Positions 34,581 through 47,960 of a DNA stretch of 64,000 nt are shown one piece after another; within the stretch, counting starts at the first letter, position 1; each line of letters starts with the position of its first letter. The stretch spans positions 2,232,001-2,296,000 of the forward strand of contig NC_133116.1 in the NCBI RefSeq assembly GCF_022965805.1, written 5' to 3'. Source of the DNA: Primulina eburnea. Lineage: Eukaryota > Streptophyta > Magnoliopsida > Lamiales > Gesneriaceae. The notes beneath the pieces were generated by a model, which ran no database searches, was not told where the DNA came from, and worked only from the letters and a program-made list of their open reading frames with translations. The position numbers were made by a program, and so were the translations under genes.

Positions 34581-35930
34581 TACTGGGTTTTTTTGAATAG
34601 CAAATAACCTGTTGTGAGCTTCTCTCGACTTTGTAGCCTCTGTGTTTTCCATTCACTTTTCTTGTTTAAGTATTTCTCTCGTGGCAGATGTACCTGTCTT
34701 TAGTTCACTTCTCAACAGTATATGAGCATTTCAAGTCCTTACAACCCATATAAATGCTTATCTTGTGGTTTTGAAGGTCTTATGGAAATTAAGCTGCAAC
34801 ACAGTTGAAACGCGGCTCGACATTTCAGATCATATATCCATGTGGAGGGAAACCATTAGTCGATATTGCATTACAAGTGACTCCACCAGTAGAGTGTTCC
34901 TTTTTTCTTTTATTATCTCAAGTTTTGCTTGATTGAATCAGAAGCTGTATTTATTCGAATTGGATCAGTATCAAGTAATGCTTTAGATGGTAGATTGTGT
35001 ATCTTGTTTCTGGCCTTGATGGCTGCCGTATTCAGGCCTTCAGTCTGTTCAATTGACTGTAGCTTAAGAGGATAGCCCATGCAGTTGATCAAGGTGATGT
35101 ATATTCAGTTTTTGTGTAAGTTGTATGATCCCAATTTGCAATCATTTTTCTTCTCTATTCTTTTGGTATTTCCTGCAATGTAGTGAATCTGGTGGGGGTG
35201 GGTGAGGGTGAGGGTGTTTGCCCTTATTGTTTCCCTGCAGGCTGCAACATTAGGATTTGTAACTGTTGATTTAAGATTTCCATGTTTATATGTGGTGGTG
35301 TGGTTGCGAATTTGAGTGCAATTGGTGTTGTATCCCTTTCGACATTGATCATGCGATATTCACGATGTATCTAATACTGTCATGGATGTTCTATAAACAT
35401 GCGATGAATGTGGCACATCATAAAATTATGTGTGGTGGATGATTTTATCTGCATTTCTCTATTTCATTTTAACGAGGCTTGTTTCTTTTGGTGGTTTCCC
35501 TTTCCACGTATGTGTAAAAGTAATGTTAGTGTTGTACACGAGTTATGTATCTAACGGTTAATATCTCAAATATACGAGTATAATTAATGTTATAGTATGG
35601 ACATGGTAAATCACGAGTCATTAAATCTACGATTAGGATGATCAAACTCAACCCGTGTTGTCATGTATAAAAATGGGATCCCGCTGTGTCATGTATGAAA
35701 ATGGCGTCCGTTAACGAAGTCGCAATCTTTCTGAAGTTCCTTTCTTTTTTTTAATTGTTTTTTCGGTTTTTTGGTAGCTGTGATCATTTATGTAACCATA
35801 TTCAATTAACTTACGGTTGAAAGAAATGAAACTTATTTCGACACTAGCCTATTTTAGATAGTGAAACGGACTAACTTAGCGGGCTTATATTAATTTGGTA
35901 GGTTAAGCGGGCCGGTCTACAACCTACCAT
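34581..35930. other. 3' flank of the DRB gene and spacer
   Basis: T-rich sequence with no long open frame. The first several hundred bases may be DRB 3' UTR. Nothing else is recognisable. Confidence 0.5.
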
Positions 35931-35934
35931 TTGG

Positions 35935-36116
35935 TGGGCCCGTCACGATGTGGGGAAATGAGTATGCCAATCGTACTTACGTAACCTATTTGGAATGACA
36001 TACTATTATTTTGTAGAGAAACTCTTTTGCAATGGTAGAGCGATTCTAAGTGGACTTGGATACCGAACCTAGTACGAATTCGGGCCCATAAAGGGCCCAT
36101 AACCATACACCACGTG
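35935..36116 (+). promoter_or_regulatory. Promoter region of the ERMP1-like gene: site II motifs and a G-box
   Basis: TGGGCC at 35935 and two GGGCCCAT palindromes at 36082-36089 and 36093-36100, spaced 11 bp, are site II elements (TCP-type) common in plant housekeeping promoters. CACGTG follows at 36111-36116. They lie 250-430 nt before a leader exon whose donor, CGGTAAGT, is at about 36373. The leader intron would end at AAGCAG (36626), ten bases before the ATG. Confidence 0.55.
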
Positions 36117-36635
36117 CACCGAAAAAGTCGTCGGGTCGAATTGAACTTCCCAGTGGGGATCGAATTGATAGGAATCCAACCAATTGCTTTCTTTGATTAA
36201 ATGGAAGAAGAAAAATTGCATTATCCAATGGAACTCTTGGTATTCTCTGCCCCTGTCATATTTCCCGAACTATGGTTCTAAAGTCTGGTTGTCCTGTAAT
36301 TAACCATCCTGTCAATCTTTCTCGACCTTTTTCCCGGACAAATCGATCGTTATCACAATCCCAATTCAGTCGGTAAGTTTTTGTTTTTGTTTTTTACTCG
36401 GAATACCTGCAATCTTTTACTTGTTACGGGGGCGTTGTTTTCTAGCATTTTAACAAACCCAGTTCAAGGTTTCTTGAGCCAGCATGCTCAGGGTGCGTGT
36501 GAAGCGCATACGAACACTCATGGAGGAATTCTATCCTTGGTTTTTCCTTTTCCCCCATAATTATAATGTCGTCCTTTGTTTTTTAACTGTTGTTTTTTAT
36601 GCTTTCATTGATCAATAAATAAGCAGAAGAAAAAC

Positions 36636-39600
36636 ATGAGACGAAAACCAAAAGGTACGTCTGGCCATGAGGCCAGGACCAGTGAACAGATTGGAGAAGT
36701 GAATACCGCTGTTAAGGATAAAAATTCCATTTTGGTGGCCACCAGGTCACCTTACGTGATTCTTGCACTCTTTGTTCTTGTCGTTAATGGGAGTTGGGGT
36801 GTTTACCATTATCAGTTTGAGAATCTGCCTACTCCGCTGGATCTCGAAAGTGCGGGAAAAAGGGGTTTCTCTGAAAAGGAGGCTATGAAACATGTAGTCG
36901 CATTGACTCAATTAGGCCCTCATACCATTGGCTCTGATGCTCTCGAGAAAGCTTTTCAGGTACTTCGCTGTGATTTGAAAAATTGATTCTTTATGTTGAG
37001 TGCAGTACTGATATATGTGCCTTGTTGATATTGCTTTAGACTATTGTTACTCGTGTATCTTGTGAAGCATAAGTTTTGTAGCAGATTTGTATAATAGCTT
37101 TGAATGAAAGATTCAGGACTTTGTATGTATTCCAGCCTTCGTCGGCTGATGAGGTTCTTGACTAACACTTGATATAATGCTAAAATGGAATATTAGGCAC
37201 AACATTTATGCTAATGAGATCTTACAATACTTTTATTGTTTCTAAAATATCAGTCATGAATCAAGAAATGATTATCTAAGGCTAACCAAAAGTTCTCTCC
37301 AAACAGCAACATAAAATGATACCCAATAATTTGTTTTATTGGTTTGGAAGTCTAGCCTTTTGATGTTAAGCTTGATGCCATTCTTGGGAATTTGCTGTGG
37401 ATCTTTTCCTGCAGTATGTCAGAGAAGCAGCAGAAAATATAAAAAAAACGGCTCATTGGGAGGTTGACGTTGACGTGGATTTATTTCATGCAAATTCTGG
37501 AGTCAACAATCAACTTGGTGGCCTCTTTAGAGGAAAATCCGTTGTCTATTCAGATTTGAATCACGTCGTGTTAAGAATTATGCCGAAATATGCATCTGAA
37601 GCAGCAGATAATGCTATTCTTGTCTCCTCCCACATTGATACCGTTTTTGCAGCGTACGGCTCTGGTATTCTTGGAGTTTGTTCCATGGTTGCTATCAATT
37701 TATTGTTTTCAAAATTCTTTGTGGGTTTTCATGTTTGTTTTTATTTCGTGTGATACCAATTTCTTAATAATGATAATATTTAACTCGGGAAATTTTTTTT
37801 ATGGAGAAGATCCAATTATATGCACATCTGTCTTCCATAGAATGGAATTTTACTCTTCTTTAAAATAAATTTTACTAGTGTTGTGCGGTCATATTTGAGT
37901 TATTTGAAATCCTTGCATATTCTTTTGCACTTGATTTACTTATGAAGTACTCTAGTATAAAAGTCTCTAGTATAAAAGTCTTCGCTGAAACGTGTTTATG
38001 GTAAAATTTGCTGTAATAGAGTAACTATGATTTTGGATAATTATACATTAAGTCTTTTCTCTGGGTACTGTTTCAGGGAAGGAGCTGGCGATTGCAGTTC
38101 ATGTGTTGCGGTTATGTTGGAGCTTGCTAGAGGAGTTTCCCAGTGGGCTCATGGATTTAAGAATGCTGTCATATTCTTATTTAATATTGGAGAGGAGGAA
38201 GGCTTGAATGGCGCTCACAGCTTTATTTCTCAGGTTTGCAACAATCAAGATTCCTTAACCCTGGGCAAATCCAGGAATTCGGAAGAGAGAGGGGGTGGGG
38301 CAAGACGGGATGAGGAGGGTGAGATTGGGCGACTGGATGGATTTTGGAAAGGGCAAAACTTGAGATTTTAAAATTTATACACAAAATTGTAAAAAAAATT
38401 ATTTAGTTGACCGTCCTGCCCCCACCCTTGCCCACTTACTGGATACACTGCTATAGAAAATCATGTTGCCAAATTTTAAAGCTTCCAATTTGGTTTAAAC
38501 CATCTGTTTAAATGATGTGGAGTGGTCTTGATACTATTGTTACAGCATCCTTGGAGTGATACCTTAAGATTGGCCATTGATTTGGAAGCCATGGGAATAG
38601 GAGGAAAATCTAGCATTTTCCAGGTCTGAGTTTATTTCCAAATTTGGTTTCTTCATATTTTCATTCTCACTTCATATGCATAACCCTATATACATAACTA
38701 GACATACTCGCAGCTGTCCACACTTATGATGGTATCATAGCGGATGGCTAGTTATATATTGCATACAAGATCACATTTCGAAGCTATTTGTAACTTCAAT
38801 GTGTCGAAGGTTCTTTTGCCATTCTTTTAGGTCTCGGGAAAGAATGGATTTTCTTCTTCTTATTTTGGTTGTATCATCAAATAAATGCACAACTTGGTGA
38901 AACATGTAACTTGTTACTGGTTTATTTCTAATCTCTTCAACATAGGCTAAGATTCCTTCCCCTATTTTCATCTCCTGTTTCTCTTGATAGTTTACCTCAT
39001 CAGTTAAGGATCAAAACAAATAGATCATATTTGATTTTTTTTAACACTGTTCGCTCGACAGGCTGGTCCGCATCCTTGGGCCATTGAAAACTTTGCTTTG
39101 GTAGCGAAGTATCCATCTGCTCAAATTGTTGCTCAGGTCTGTTGGCAAAAGTAATGCAATAAATTTCTCTTAATTTATCATTGTATCATAGATATCCCTT
39201 TCCAACAGATTTCAGCTAACAGTTAAGTGGCTTACATGCTCCAGGATCTTTTTTATTCTGGGATTATAAACTCTGCAACAGACTTTCAAGTGTATAAAGA
39301 CATTGCAGGACTTTCTGGGCTCGATTTTGCATTTGCAGATAACACAGCTGTGTACCATACAAAGGTAATGATAGCTAGAGGAATTAAGCGAACCACATCT
39401 ACTTCCATTTCTTACACTTACCAAAGCACTTCATTTTTGCAATGAGAGTGCAGTAAACTCTTATCTTGTTAATACAGAATGACAAGTTAAAATTTCTGAA
39501 ACCTGGTTCTCTTCAACATCTTGGAGAAAATGTTCTTGCTTTCTTGCTCCATGCTGCTGCCTATGCCAGCCTTCCTACCGGCAAGACGTTGGAATCAGAT

Positions 39601-42294
39601 ATAGAATCTAGCGAGAAAGCCATATATTTTGACATCTTGGTATCTCTAGTCCTCTTCCAATTATATATAATAATATTTATACATCCTTTACTTCTGTCCT
39701 AATTTAATTGAGAGTCCTCGTTCGTTTTCCGGATGTTGGTATCTTTGCTCCTAAAATGGAAATTTTCTCCTAAAGAACACTCACTTCTTGAATTATCAAT
39801 GTGACACCTCCGCCACTCAACCACTGCTTTTAAGGAAAAACTATAAACACACAAATTTGCAACTTTTCGATTCTTACATAAATCTCTCCTCAAAGCAGAT
39901 TAGAACACTTTTGGAGGGGGTGGAGGGAGTAAGATATTTTCTGCTTATTCTGTTTCCATGTATTATAACCTAATGAGTATTGACTTCTGATCTCAGGGAG
40001 CATACATGGTCACATTTCGTCAAAGCTTTGCCAATATGCTTTACAATTCAGTGATACTGCAATCCATTTTGATATGGGCTACGTCAGTGGTGATGGGTGG
40101 TTATCCTGCTGCTATATCATTAATTCTATCATGTTTCAGTATTATACTTATGTGGTTGTGCTCGATAAGTTTTTCCATTGCTGTAGCCTTCATTCTTACG
40201 ATCATGTCTTCACCAGTGCCATGTCTTTCAAGTCCGTGGCTGGTTATTGGTCTGTTTGCTGCACCTGCACTTCTTGGGGCATTTACTGGTCAACATTTGG
40301 GATATATTATCCTTAAATCTTATTTGTTAAAAACATTTGCTGTGAGAAAGGCAAAACTATCTGCTGAATCACAAGCTACTTTGGCTAAGTTGGATGCTGA
40401 AAGATGGCTTTTTAAAGCCGGTTTATTGCAGTGGCTTGTTCTATTAGCTGTTGGGAATTACTATAAAGTTGGTTCTTCTTATATAGCTCTTGTTTGGTTG
40501 GTTTCACCCGCATTCGCTTGTAAGTACGGTCCAGAATATCAGCCTATTATGTGTAGCACTGATCATGAAAATGCACAATATCTTTCTTTCTTTTTTTGCA
40601 GTTGATTTATAGTAGTTTATTTGCGATTATGGTTCAATCTAATCTTTATTCTGGAATATGTAGATGGTTTGCTCGAAGCAACATTATCCCCTGCAAGATT
40701 GCCACTGCGACTTAAAACTCTGACCTTGCTTATTGGTTTGTTTGTGCCGTTATTACTCTCTTCTGGCATGATTATTCGGTTGACAGCCACTATAATTGGG
40801 ACAATGGTTCGGTTTGTTAGGTAATGGCTCAATTCACTTGCAAAAACTGCGGAACATGATCCAATTAAGTGATTTTCATCTTCCACTTTTCTTTTTCTTT
40901 GATGGATAAAAACAATATGATTGAATTTTCAGTTAAGAGTTTTGGACAACCAAACGCCTGATAAATCATCACTATTCTCCACACTCCCAAATTTCATTCT
41001 TGACATTATGTATTTCATGTCTAACTATTTTACAAGAACTCATAGTATGCATTTTGGTTCGCAGAAATCCCGGTGCTACTTCTGAATGGGTCGGAAATGT
41101 AGTAATTGCCATTTTTATTGCTGCTATTGTGTGTTTGACCATGGTATATCTACTATCATACATCCACATATCAGGTGATTCTAGTTATAATTTTTTTAGC
41201 TTGCTGCTGCAGTGAATTTAAGCATGGCATTTATGTCACTAACTTTAAGGTTATAAGAGATTTTACATGATAAACTCATAAAGATTTTTTACCTAGGCCC
41301 TTTGTGTTTTTTCTGTCTTTTGTCTAGAAGCAAAAGTTCCTCTCATTTTCACGACATGCATTCTACTTGCTATCTCTCTTGCTGCTGTGTGGGGGGGCCT
41401 CGTTCTGCCATTTACCGAAGATACTGCAAGAGCTGTAAACGTGCGCAACTGATTGTCCTTGAATATCAATGTGGTTCAAAAATTTGGTTAAAACTTCAAC
41501 GCACAATCCATAGTAAAAACTTTAATTTTGGTTTCCAGGTTGTGCATGTTGTGGATGCAACACAAACAAAGAGTGGAAAGCCGGAAACCTCATTTGTTTC
41601 TCTATTTTCTGCAACTCCTGGAAACTTGAATAAGGAGGCTGAGCATATTGGGGAAGGAGTTGTTTGTGGTAGGGATCGGCATTTAGATTTTGTTACCTTT
41701 TCTGTCAACTATAGCTGTTGGACGAGTAGCAGCGCTGAAACCGGATGGGTCGAGTCTGATGTTCCTAGAATCCATGTGGACAAAGATACGAAAGGTGAGA
41801 GCAGAATAACACAGGTCTCAATCAACACTAGAACTTCCACTCGATGGGCCCTTGGCATCAATACCAAAGAAATTGAAGACTTCCAATTGAAAGGTATCAG
41901 CACTTGAATCGACACGGAGTCTTCTTCTGCATTTTAAATTCCTTGATTATAACATTTACATCTTATGTCAACAGATGCTGAAAGTGCTGAGGATTTGATC
42001 TCACCCGGCGAAAAGTACAGTGTAAATGGATGGCATGTCATTCAGTTTTCTGGTGGGAAAAAGGCGCCAACCAAGTTCAACCTCTCACTTTTCTGGATGA
42101 ACAACCATATTCTTTCGACTCCGTCGGATAGTAAAAACGAGCCTCCTCTTCTAAAACTTAGAACAGACTTAGACAGATTAACCCCACCAATAAAAAATAT
42201 TCTTCAGAAGCTTCCTTCATGGTGTTCTCAATTTGGAAAGTCTACTGCTCCACATACATTAGCTTTCTTTAGTAGCCTACCAGTTTCTTTTTAG
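36636..42294 (+). CDS. ERMP1: Endoplasmic reticulum metallopeptidase 1-like (M28 zinc peptidase, multi-pass membrane), 13 exons
   Basis: Zinc-dependent M28 aminopeptidase-type enzyme in a multi-pass membrane protein, expected in the ER. Exons: 36636-36959, 37415-37653, 38077-38233, 38546-38623, 39062-39136, 39245-39364, 39478-39639, 39997-40519, 40664-40820, 41065-41174, 41328-41440, 41539-41893 and 41975-42294. They sum to 2733 nt (910 aa), phases agree throughout, and all borders are GT-AG. A signal-anchor helix lies at about residues 39-60. Zinc-site motifs are all present: HID (H181, D183), GAGDCSS (D193), GEEEG (E227-E229), IDLEAMG (D252) and AVYHTKND (H329). Exons 8-11 encode a run of hydrophobic helices (for example SVILQSILIWATSVVMGG and NVVIAIFIAAIVCLTMVYLL), and exons 12-13 a soluble tail. 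Length and layout match plant and animal ERMP1 proteins. It appears intact. The physiological substrate in plants is not known to me. Confidence 0.94.
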
Positions 42295-43723
42295 TTAAAT
42301 ATATAATTTTTTTTATTGGTGTTGATTCTCTTATATTTCCCTTTTGGAAAGATTTTTTATGACAGGTAACACGTTATGTTGAAGGAAGTCTCTTATTTAC
42401 AAGTAGTATCAATTTAATGTTTGAGTAAGTTAAAATAAATATTTATTCAAAGTTAACTAAGTGTTGTTAACAACCTTTTACCCCAAAAATTAGAAACCTC
42501 GAGTTTGATTATAAAATATGTAAAATATTTTGGATCTTGGTCAATTCCTTTGTAATCATGCAGCTCTATGTGGACAAATACTTATAAAATATTTTTACAA
42601 AAAAGGTTTTAACAAAAATTACTTTTAAAAGTTGTTTTAGAAATAAATATGATTTTGAACAAATATTCTATAAAAAGTTTTTAGATTTGAAAACGTGTGA
42701 ACTATATTTAAAAATTGATTTCATAATTAAAAATAATTAAGGTATTTGGATAACTAATTTACAAAAATATTATATATATTTTTAACCTAGTTTTTTATTC
42801 TTAAAATAAATCACACTTTTCTTTAAAAAAATAAATAAATCTAAACGGAACGACAATTTTTGTGGAAAAAATACATTTAGCCCCTCATATTCCATAAAAA
42901 GGGATAAACATAAGAGGGTAAACTTGCTTTGGAAATTATGTGGAGTGGCCAGCCGTCACCCAACCTTTCACAAACAAACGAGAAAATTATTGGGCCAACA
43001 TATATGCTATGATGGGCTAGTCCAGGGAAACCCAAGCCCGGTCTTCTCGGCCTCCAGTTGGCTCAATATGGAATATGTTGTACATGAGATATCGAAATCT
43101 ATCCCTCTTACACAAAAATTTTTACGAATGTATAAGAATAAAAAATAATACTCTTAACATAAAAAGTAATATTTTTCATGGATAACCTAAATAAGCACAA
43201 AATACGATCCGTAAGATCGTATCACACAAATTTTCAACAAAATTTAGATCGACTGTAGGAATGGAATTGATATTTTTCGTTCTAATTCTTAAAATATGTC
43301 TCAATCAAACAAGGTTTTTCTTAGTGCACAACATTCCACCTCCCAAATGAATCAAGGAAACATTTGCATTGCATCAAACCAAAGAAAGAATATGCAGAGA
43401 AAAAAAATTACAACTCGTACTCATTACTTAGAATTCCTAAAACAAATATCAACTGCAAAAAGAATACCCATTTATAAGAAAAATGATCGACCCGACTCGG
43501 AGAACTAAAACTTAAACTGGGCTTACATGAGTAAATTTCAGTTTTAGTCCCTAGTATTTCCTTGAACTATTAGTAAACGTCGTACCTAGACTCCTTTCTA
43601 CTAGAACTAAATAATGGTCAAATTTGGCTCCTATCACTCCCCATTACATTGCTGTACAAAGGACTTCATGAAACGCGCATCAAGAACCCACAATTTGCAG
43701 GGAGTGACTTCGACAGGTCCGTT
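42295..43723. other. Intergenic spacer between convergent genes
   Basis: AT-rich and without a gene. The ERMP1-like 3' UTR and the GATA gene 3' UTR (minus strand) must lie at the two ends, since the genes converge. A decayed palindrome element lies at about 43130-43240. Confidence 0.5.
43130..43240 (-). mobile_element. GAGACGGTCTC-palindrome element, truncated copy
   Basis: Reverse orientation. Only the right part remains: AATAATACTCTTAACATAAA, CATGGATAACCTAAATAAGC, ATACGATCCGTAAGATCGTA and TCACACAAATTTT. Confidence 0.6.
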
Positions 43724-45086
43724 CTACTCGGGTTTAACAGAGGCTGGCGCAGTCGTGGCTGGACTTATTGGATCAGCTTTGCTTCTCATCTCAACAACTT
43801 TCTTGTGAGAGTTCGAGTGCAGAGACGGGACAAAGGTTGGACTTGCAGCTGGACGGTACTCAGGGAACAACCGGCCCGATTTGTGGCGAACACCACATGC
43901 ATTGCATAGTGTTTTTGGGCCCATGGGACCTGTTCTCCATTGAGGAGTCTTGGTTATCTCGCAGTGCAAGCATTTTCTGATTGATTGGGATGGCGGGTTT
44001 GGGGCTGCTTCCATTGGATTAGCAGGCATCGAGAATTTGATTTTCTTGGTTTTCTTCACCTGCGGCGACTCAGCAAAGCATTCAGGTTCAGAAGAGAATC
44101 CTGGTGGAGGGACAAGTGGTTGAATCACAGCCCTTGGATTAAAAGACTTGGGTCGAGGGCGCTTGGTTCTCGCACGTTGCGTGGCCTGGTGACTGGGGCA
44201 GAGAGGCAGAGTCTTCCCACGTGAGCTAGAACTGCTGCTGCTGCTGCTCTCCAAAACTGAAACTGGACTTGATGATTGGTATCGGTTGTATGTCATCTCC
44301 TTGATGATGCTCGGGTTTTCTTTCCCGACGGTCATCCCTCCACCGGAAAATGAATCCTGGACAAATGTGGATGACATCCATTCAAGCTGGACGATATCCT
44401 CGTACTGGAAGAGAACAAAAAACAGAGAAATATTAGAACACGACGATATTCAAGATAATTGTCGGCTGCAACAAAAGCACAAATCTTCAACACATGGTGT
44501 TATATCCACGGTAAGACCAACGGGTTAACAATTTCATCTGCACATAAAAAACTCTTCGAGCATGAGAATAGTTGTGAAGGAAAGCGACTCGACAAGGCGG
44601 GAGATAAAGTTTTACACGGGTTGGCTGCTTCCCCAACATTTCGAAATTCAAATATAACTGTATAAATATTCCCCGTAAAGACAAAGTTGCATTGAATTTC
44701 CAGTTATCTTGTAGATAGAGTGGACCACCTAATATCAACTGCAAAATTGAATTTTAAATTGAATGCAGATTTTTTTTCCAACCCAATAGATGAGAACAAA
44801 TATCTCCAAGATCCATCAAAGCTCGAATCGAATACATAAACAAGTGCATACTAACCGGCACAAAGAGCTCAGCAGAGATATCAGATGCAGCGGTGCCCTG
44901 GCGACCAGAGAAAAGGACATCCGTCTCCGGAAAAGCATCGTTCCACATGCTCGGAAAATCCTTACATTCACCGGAACCTACTAAATTACCACCGACACAC
45001 TCGTTCTCAGGAGGAAACTCGATCAAGTCATCAATTTGATCAAAGAAGTTCCCGCAGTCAATCTCATCCATGAAATTCGACTCCAT
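43724..45086 (-). CDS. GATA-type zinc-finger transcription factor, subfamily I (GATA8/GATA11-like), 2 coding exons
   Basis: Nuclear DNA-binding protein recognising GATA motifs. Coding exons 45086-44856 and 44404-43724 (231+681 nt, phase 0) give 303 aa. Junctions are GTGCCG/GTTAGT and CTTCCAG/TACGAG. The N-terminus has the subfamily signature MDEIDCGNFFDQIDDLIEFP and, after the splice, AELFVPYEDIVQLEWMS. A Ser-rich SPVSVLESSS block and a basic TKRPRPKS segment, likely nuclear localisation, follow. The zinc finger is CLHCEITKTPQWRTGPMG ... CNACGV, a C-x2-C-x18-C-x2-C finger with cysteines at 222, 225, 244 and 247. It is followed by SGRLFPEYRPAASPTFVPSL and HSNSHKKVVEMR, all typical. Residue 251 is His (VRHKSGRL) where the family normally has Tyr or Phe. 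A leader intron is likely, since TTTTTCAG occurs about 27 nt before the ATG. Confidence 0.93.
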
Positions 45087-46260
45087 TAATCTCTTCTCTC
45101 GCAAAAGTTTTCTGAAAAACAAAACCAAAAATGTTGGTTAGAAGAAGAGAAGAAAAGGAACACAGTTCAGGACATAGTTAAAACAAGAATACGAGACGTT
45201 AGAAAAAGGATAGATGTTTATGTCAACGCGACTGAGATCCTAAAATTCTTGTGTAAATTATGTACAAATATTATGAAACAAGTGAAAAAAGGTCATCTTC
45301 TTCAAAGTACAATGTTTTGAAATGTTAAATTTTGAGTCACGGGACACAGCAAATTTGAAGTAATCTAAGCACATATTAGACAGAACGACGCTGAGTACAG
45401 ATTGTTAAGGCCAAACTGCATATTTAAAGCACAAACCTTGAAGTTTGAAAGGGTACAAAAATCTTTGAAACTAAAGTTTAAACTGGACTAATTATTCTGC
45501 AAGGAAAGGTCTGGCCATTTAAAATCTTGTAGAAATCGATCTTTTTTGCTCATTCGATAAAAAATATAGACTAAAGAATCAAATTTTCGAATATATTTCT
45601 GTGGAACAAAGAAAGTCAAAATTATTTTATTTGGAGTTCTGGAAGAACGCGAAAGGAAAGATCCACACTTTTGCCATTTTTCCAACCTTCTTTCACCAAG
45701 AACAGCCCACATGCTAGAAAAATGGACTAAAACCCAACATTTTGCTCTTGAGGAACCAACTAGAGTTCAAATAATTAGCTTGAAATTTAAAGTGTGAAAC
45801 TGAGAGAAACCAACTTTTTTACCGCAACGAAATAGAATAAGTAGAGTAAATGCATGGCCGAACCTGTGCTAAAACCCCACAAAACTCCCGCCCGAAAGTC
45901 TCACAGAGCAATGGCCAACCAAGAAATGAGCAGAAAACTTTTTCAACGGAACAACTCCCAAGACAGAAATTCAAGGGCCGGTCTGAAATAAGAAACACGA
46001 AACTCTGAAACACAGCAAGGACAAGAAAAAAAGGAACCCAAATCCCTGTTCTATTATCCCTCCATTCACACACTACTACCACTAGTAGCTGAAAACAATA
46101 GTTATAGGGGCTATCTGTTTAACGTATCTAGATGTGAGAGAGGGAGTCTCACGTGTACAGAGAAAGAAAAGAGAGAAACATAGTTGAAACTTTGAAACTG
46201 AAAATGGGGGCTTTTATTGTTTGAGAGGAAGGAGTGCTGAGAGGAGGAGAGGCGAGAAAA
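45087..46260 (-). other. 5' leader, leader intron and promoter of the GATA gene
   Basis: An acceptor-like TTTTTCAG lies at about 45113 on the minus strand, and a possible donor, CACAG/GTTCGG, near 45863. Upstream of about 46130 the minus strand is CT-rich (TTTCTCTCTTTTCTTTCTCT), typical of a plant core promoter or leader. No other gene is seen. Borders are inferred. Confidence 0.4.
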
Positions 46261-47140
46261 TAAATGAAAAAAAAATAAACTATGGTAGGTGAACTTTCTT
46301 GCTCCATTGCAAGCTGTCTTTTACGCACAGCCCCTCACATTCCCTGTCGTGATGTTTAAGTCTTCTTCAATTCCCCCACCCCCACCGCTCTAACTCTTAA
46401 AACTCGAGAAAAAATTAATATATCCTTTTGGATTTCTTTCTTTTTCACCTTTTTTTTTTTGTTTGGGTCTTTTTACAGCTTGAATCAATGCGCGTACAGA
46501 CATGTATGTACATGCGAGGAGGCAGATTAGTATCCGCGTTTGAATACATAGGGAAATGACAAGCGTGTATTGTAGATTAGAAATGCACTCACGTTTGACT
46601 TTGTTAGAAAAATCAAATTACGAAAGTTTAAAATAATTTCGAATTTTGATAGTTTAAACGAAAAATATTTGAATATATAATTATTTTTTCTTATTATCTC
46701 CTCCAACATAAAGTTTAGCAAGCATCTTTTTGGTACGTCTTCTTTAAATAGTGTCACACATACATTATATATATAGATATGAGTCGATTTGATACACAAA
46801 AATTTCACGTATTTTATCGTATTAGATATCAATCTCACAAAATTTATTCGTAAAACAATCTTATATAAGTTAATGTGTTTTTTTGTTGTTTTAGAACATA
46901 ATCGAAAAACTAAACAAAAAGCATTCTTGGTTGGTATAAATAAATTGGAGTAAAGTGACTTCAATTCGCAGCTGCAAAGCCTGCTCTTCAGACATTTTGT
47001 AAATGTATATGCTTTAATTACATTTTGAAGCAAACTGTCGCTTTACTCTAGGCATTTTTAGAAAATCTGAGATTTAGAGTTCGAGATCTTATTATAAAAA
47101 ATCGCTTACAAAAGAAAAGGCAGAGTAATAAGACAAAAAT

Positions 47141-47316
47141 TTCTGTGAGACGGTCTCACGGGTCGTATTTTGTGAGACGAATCTCTTATTTGGGTCATCC
47201 ATGCTAAGAGTATTACTTTTTATGCTGAGAGTATTACTTTTTATTGTGAATATTGATAGAGTTGACCCGTCTCACAGATAAAAATTCGTGAGACCGTCTC
47301 ACAAGAGACCTACTCA
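47141..47316 (+). mobile_element. GAGACGGTCTC-palindrome element, copy 7
   Basis: Forward orientation, well preserved: TGTGAGACGGTCTCACGGGT, GTGAGACGAATCTCTTATTT, a duplicated TTTTATGCTGAGAGTATTAC block, GTTGACCCGTCTCACAGATA and CGTGAGACCGTCTCACAAGA. Confidence 0.85.
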
Positions 47317-47789
47317 AACAAGAATACGACTAGGAATTGTTTTTATCCGGATAAGTTCCTGATTTCATTTATTTATTTTATTTTACTAACTTGGGTTACA
47401 CTCTTATAAATAAATTCCTTCCAAAAGACTTCAACTTTTTGTGGGAAAGAAAAGTGAATTTGACAATAAATTAACTAACTGAAAATGGACAATTAAGGCT
47501 TGGTGCATGATGATTATCAAGGTTGTTGAGAAAATATATGCTAATTATTTTTTATAATTAAAATTTGTGGGGTTCTTTTACTGTTTATTGATTATTTTTT
47601 CTTCTCGTTTTGCTTGAAAAGAGGATCTAATTATGAAGAAACCCCACAAAATTTTAGTAAATAAATAATATTGAATGGCATCAGTGGGTGATTATTTAAT
47701 TTTTGCTTCCAAGACTTGCAACCTTCTCCTTTTATTGGCCCATATCACTATATTTCTTCACTCAAATATTTTTTTTTTAAAAAAAAAAT

Positions 47790-47960
47790 CGATCTCATGT
47801 TAGACGATCTCACGAATCTTTATCTATGAGATATGTCAATCCTACCGATATTCACAATAAAAAATAATACTATCAGCATAAAAAGTAATATTTTTTCATG
47901 GACGACCCAAATAAGACATGTCTCATAAAATACGATCTTTGAAATCGGCTCACACAAATT
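47790..47960 (-). mobile_element. GAGACGGTCTC-palindrome element, copy 8
   Basis: Reverse orientation, diverged: GATCTCATGTTAGACGATCT, ATGAGATATGTCAATCCTAC, CACAATAAAAAATAATACTA, CATGGACGACCCAAATAAGA and a damaged right palindrome, AATCGGCTCACACAAATT. Confidence 0.75.

Noticed and set aside
43768..44224. Plus-strand frames opposite the GATA zinc-finger exon
   Set aside because: They are antisense to a well-supported coding exon and resemble no protein family.
46527..47033. 168-codon minus-strand frame rich in Phe, Lys and Asn
   Set aside because: Composition is that of AT-rich non-coding DNA, and it includes a decayed repeat copy.
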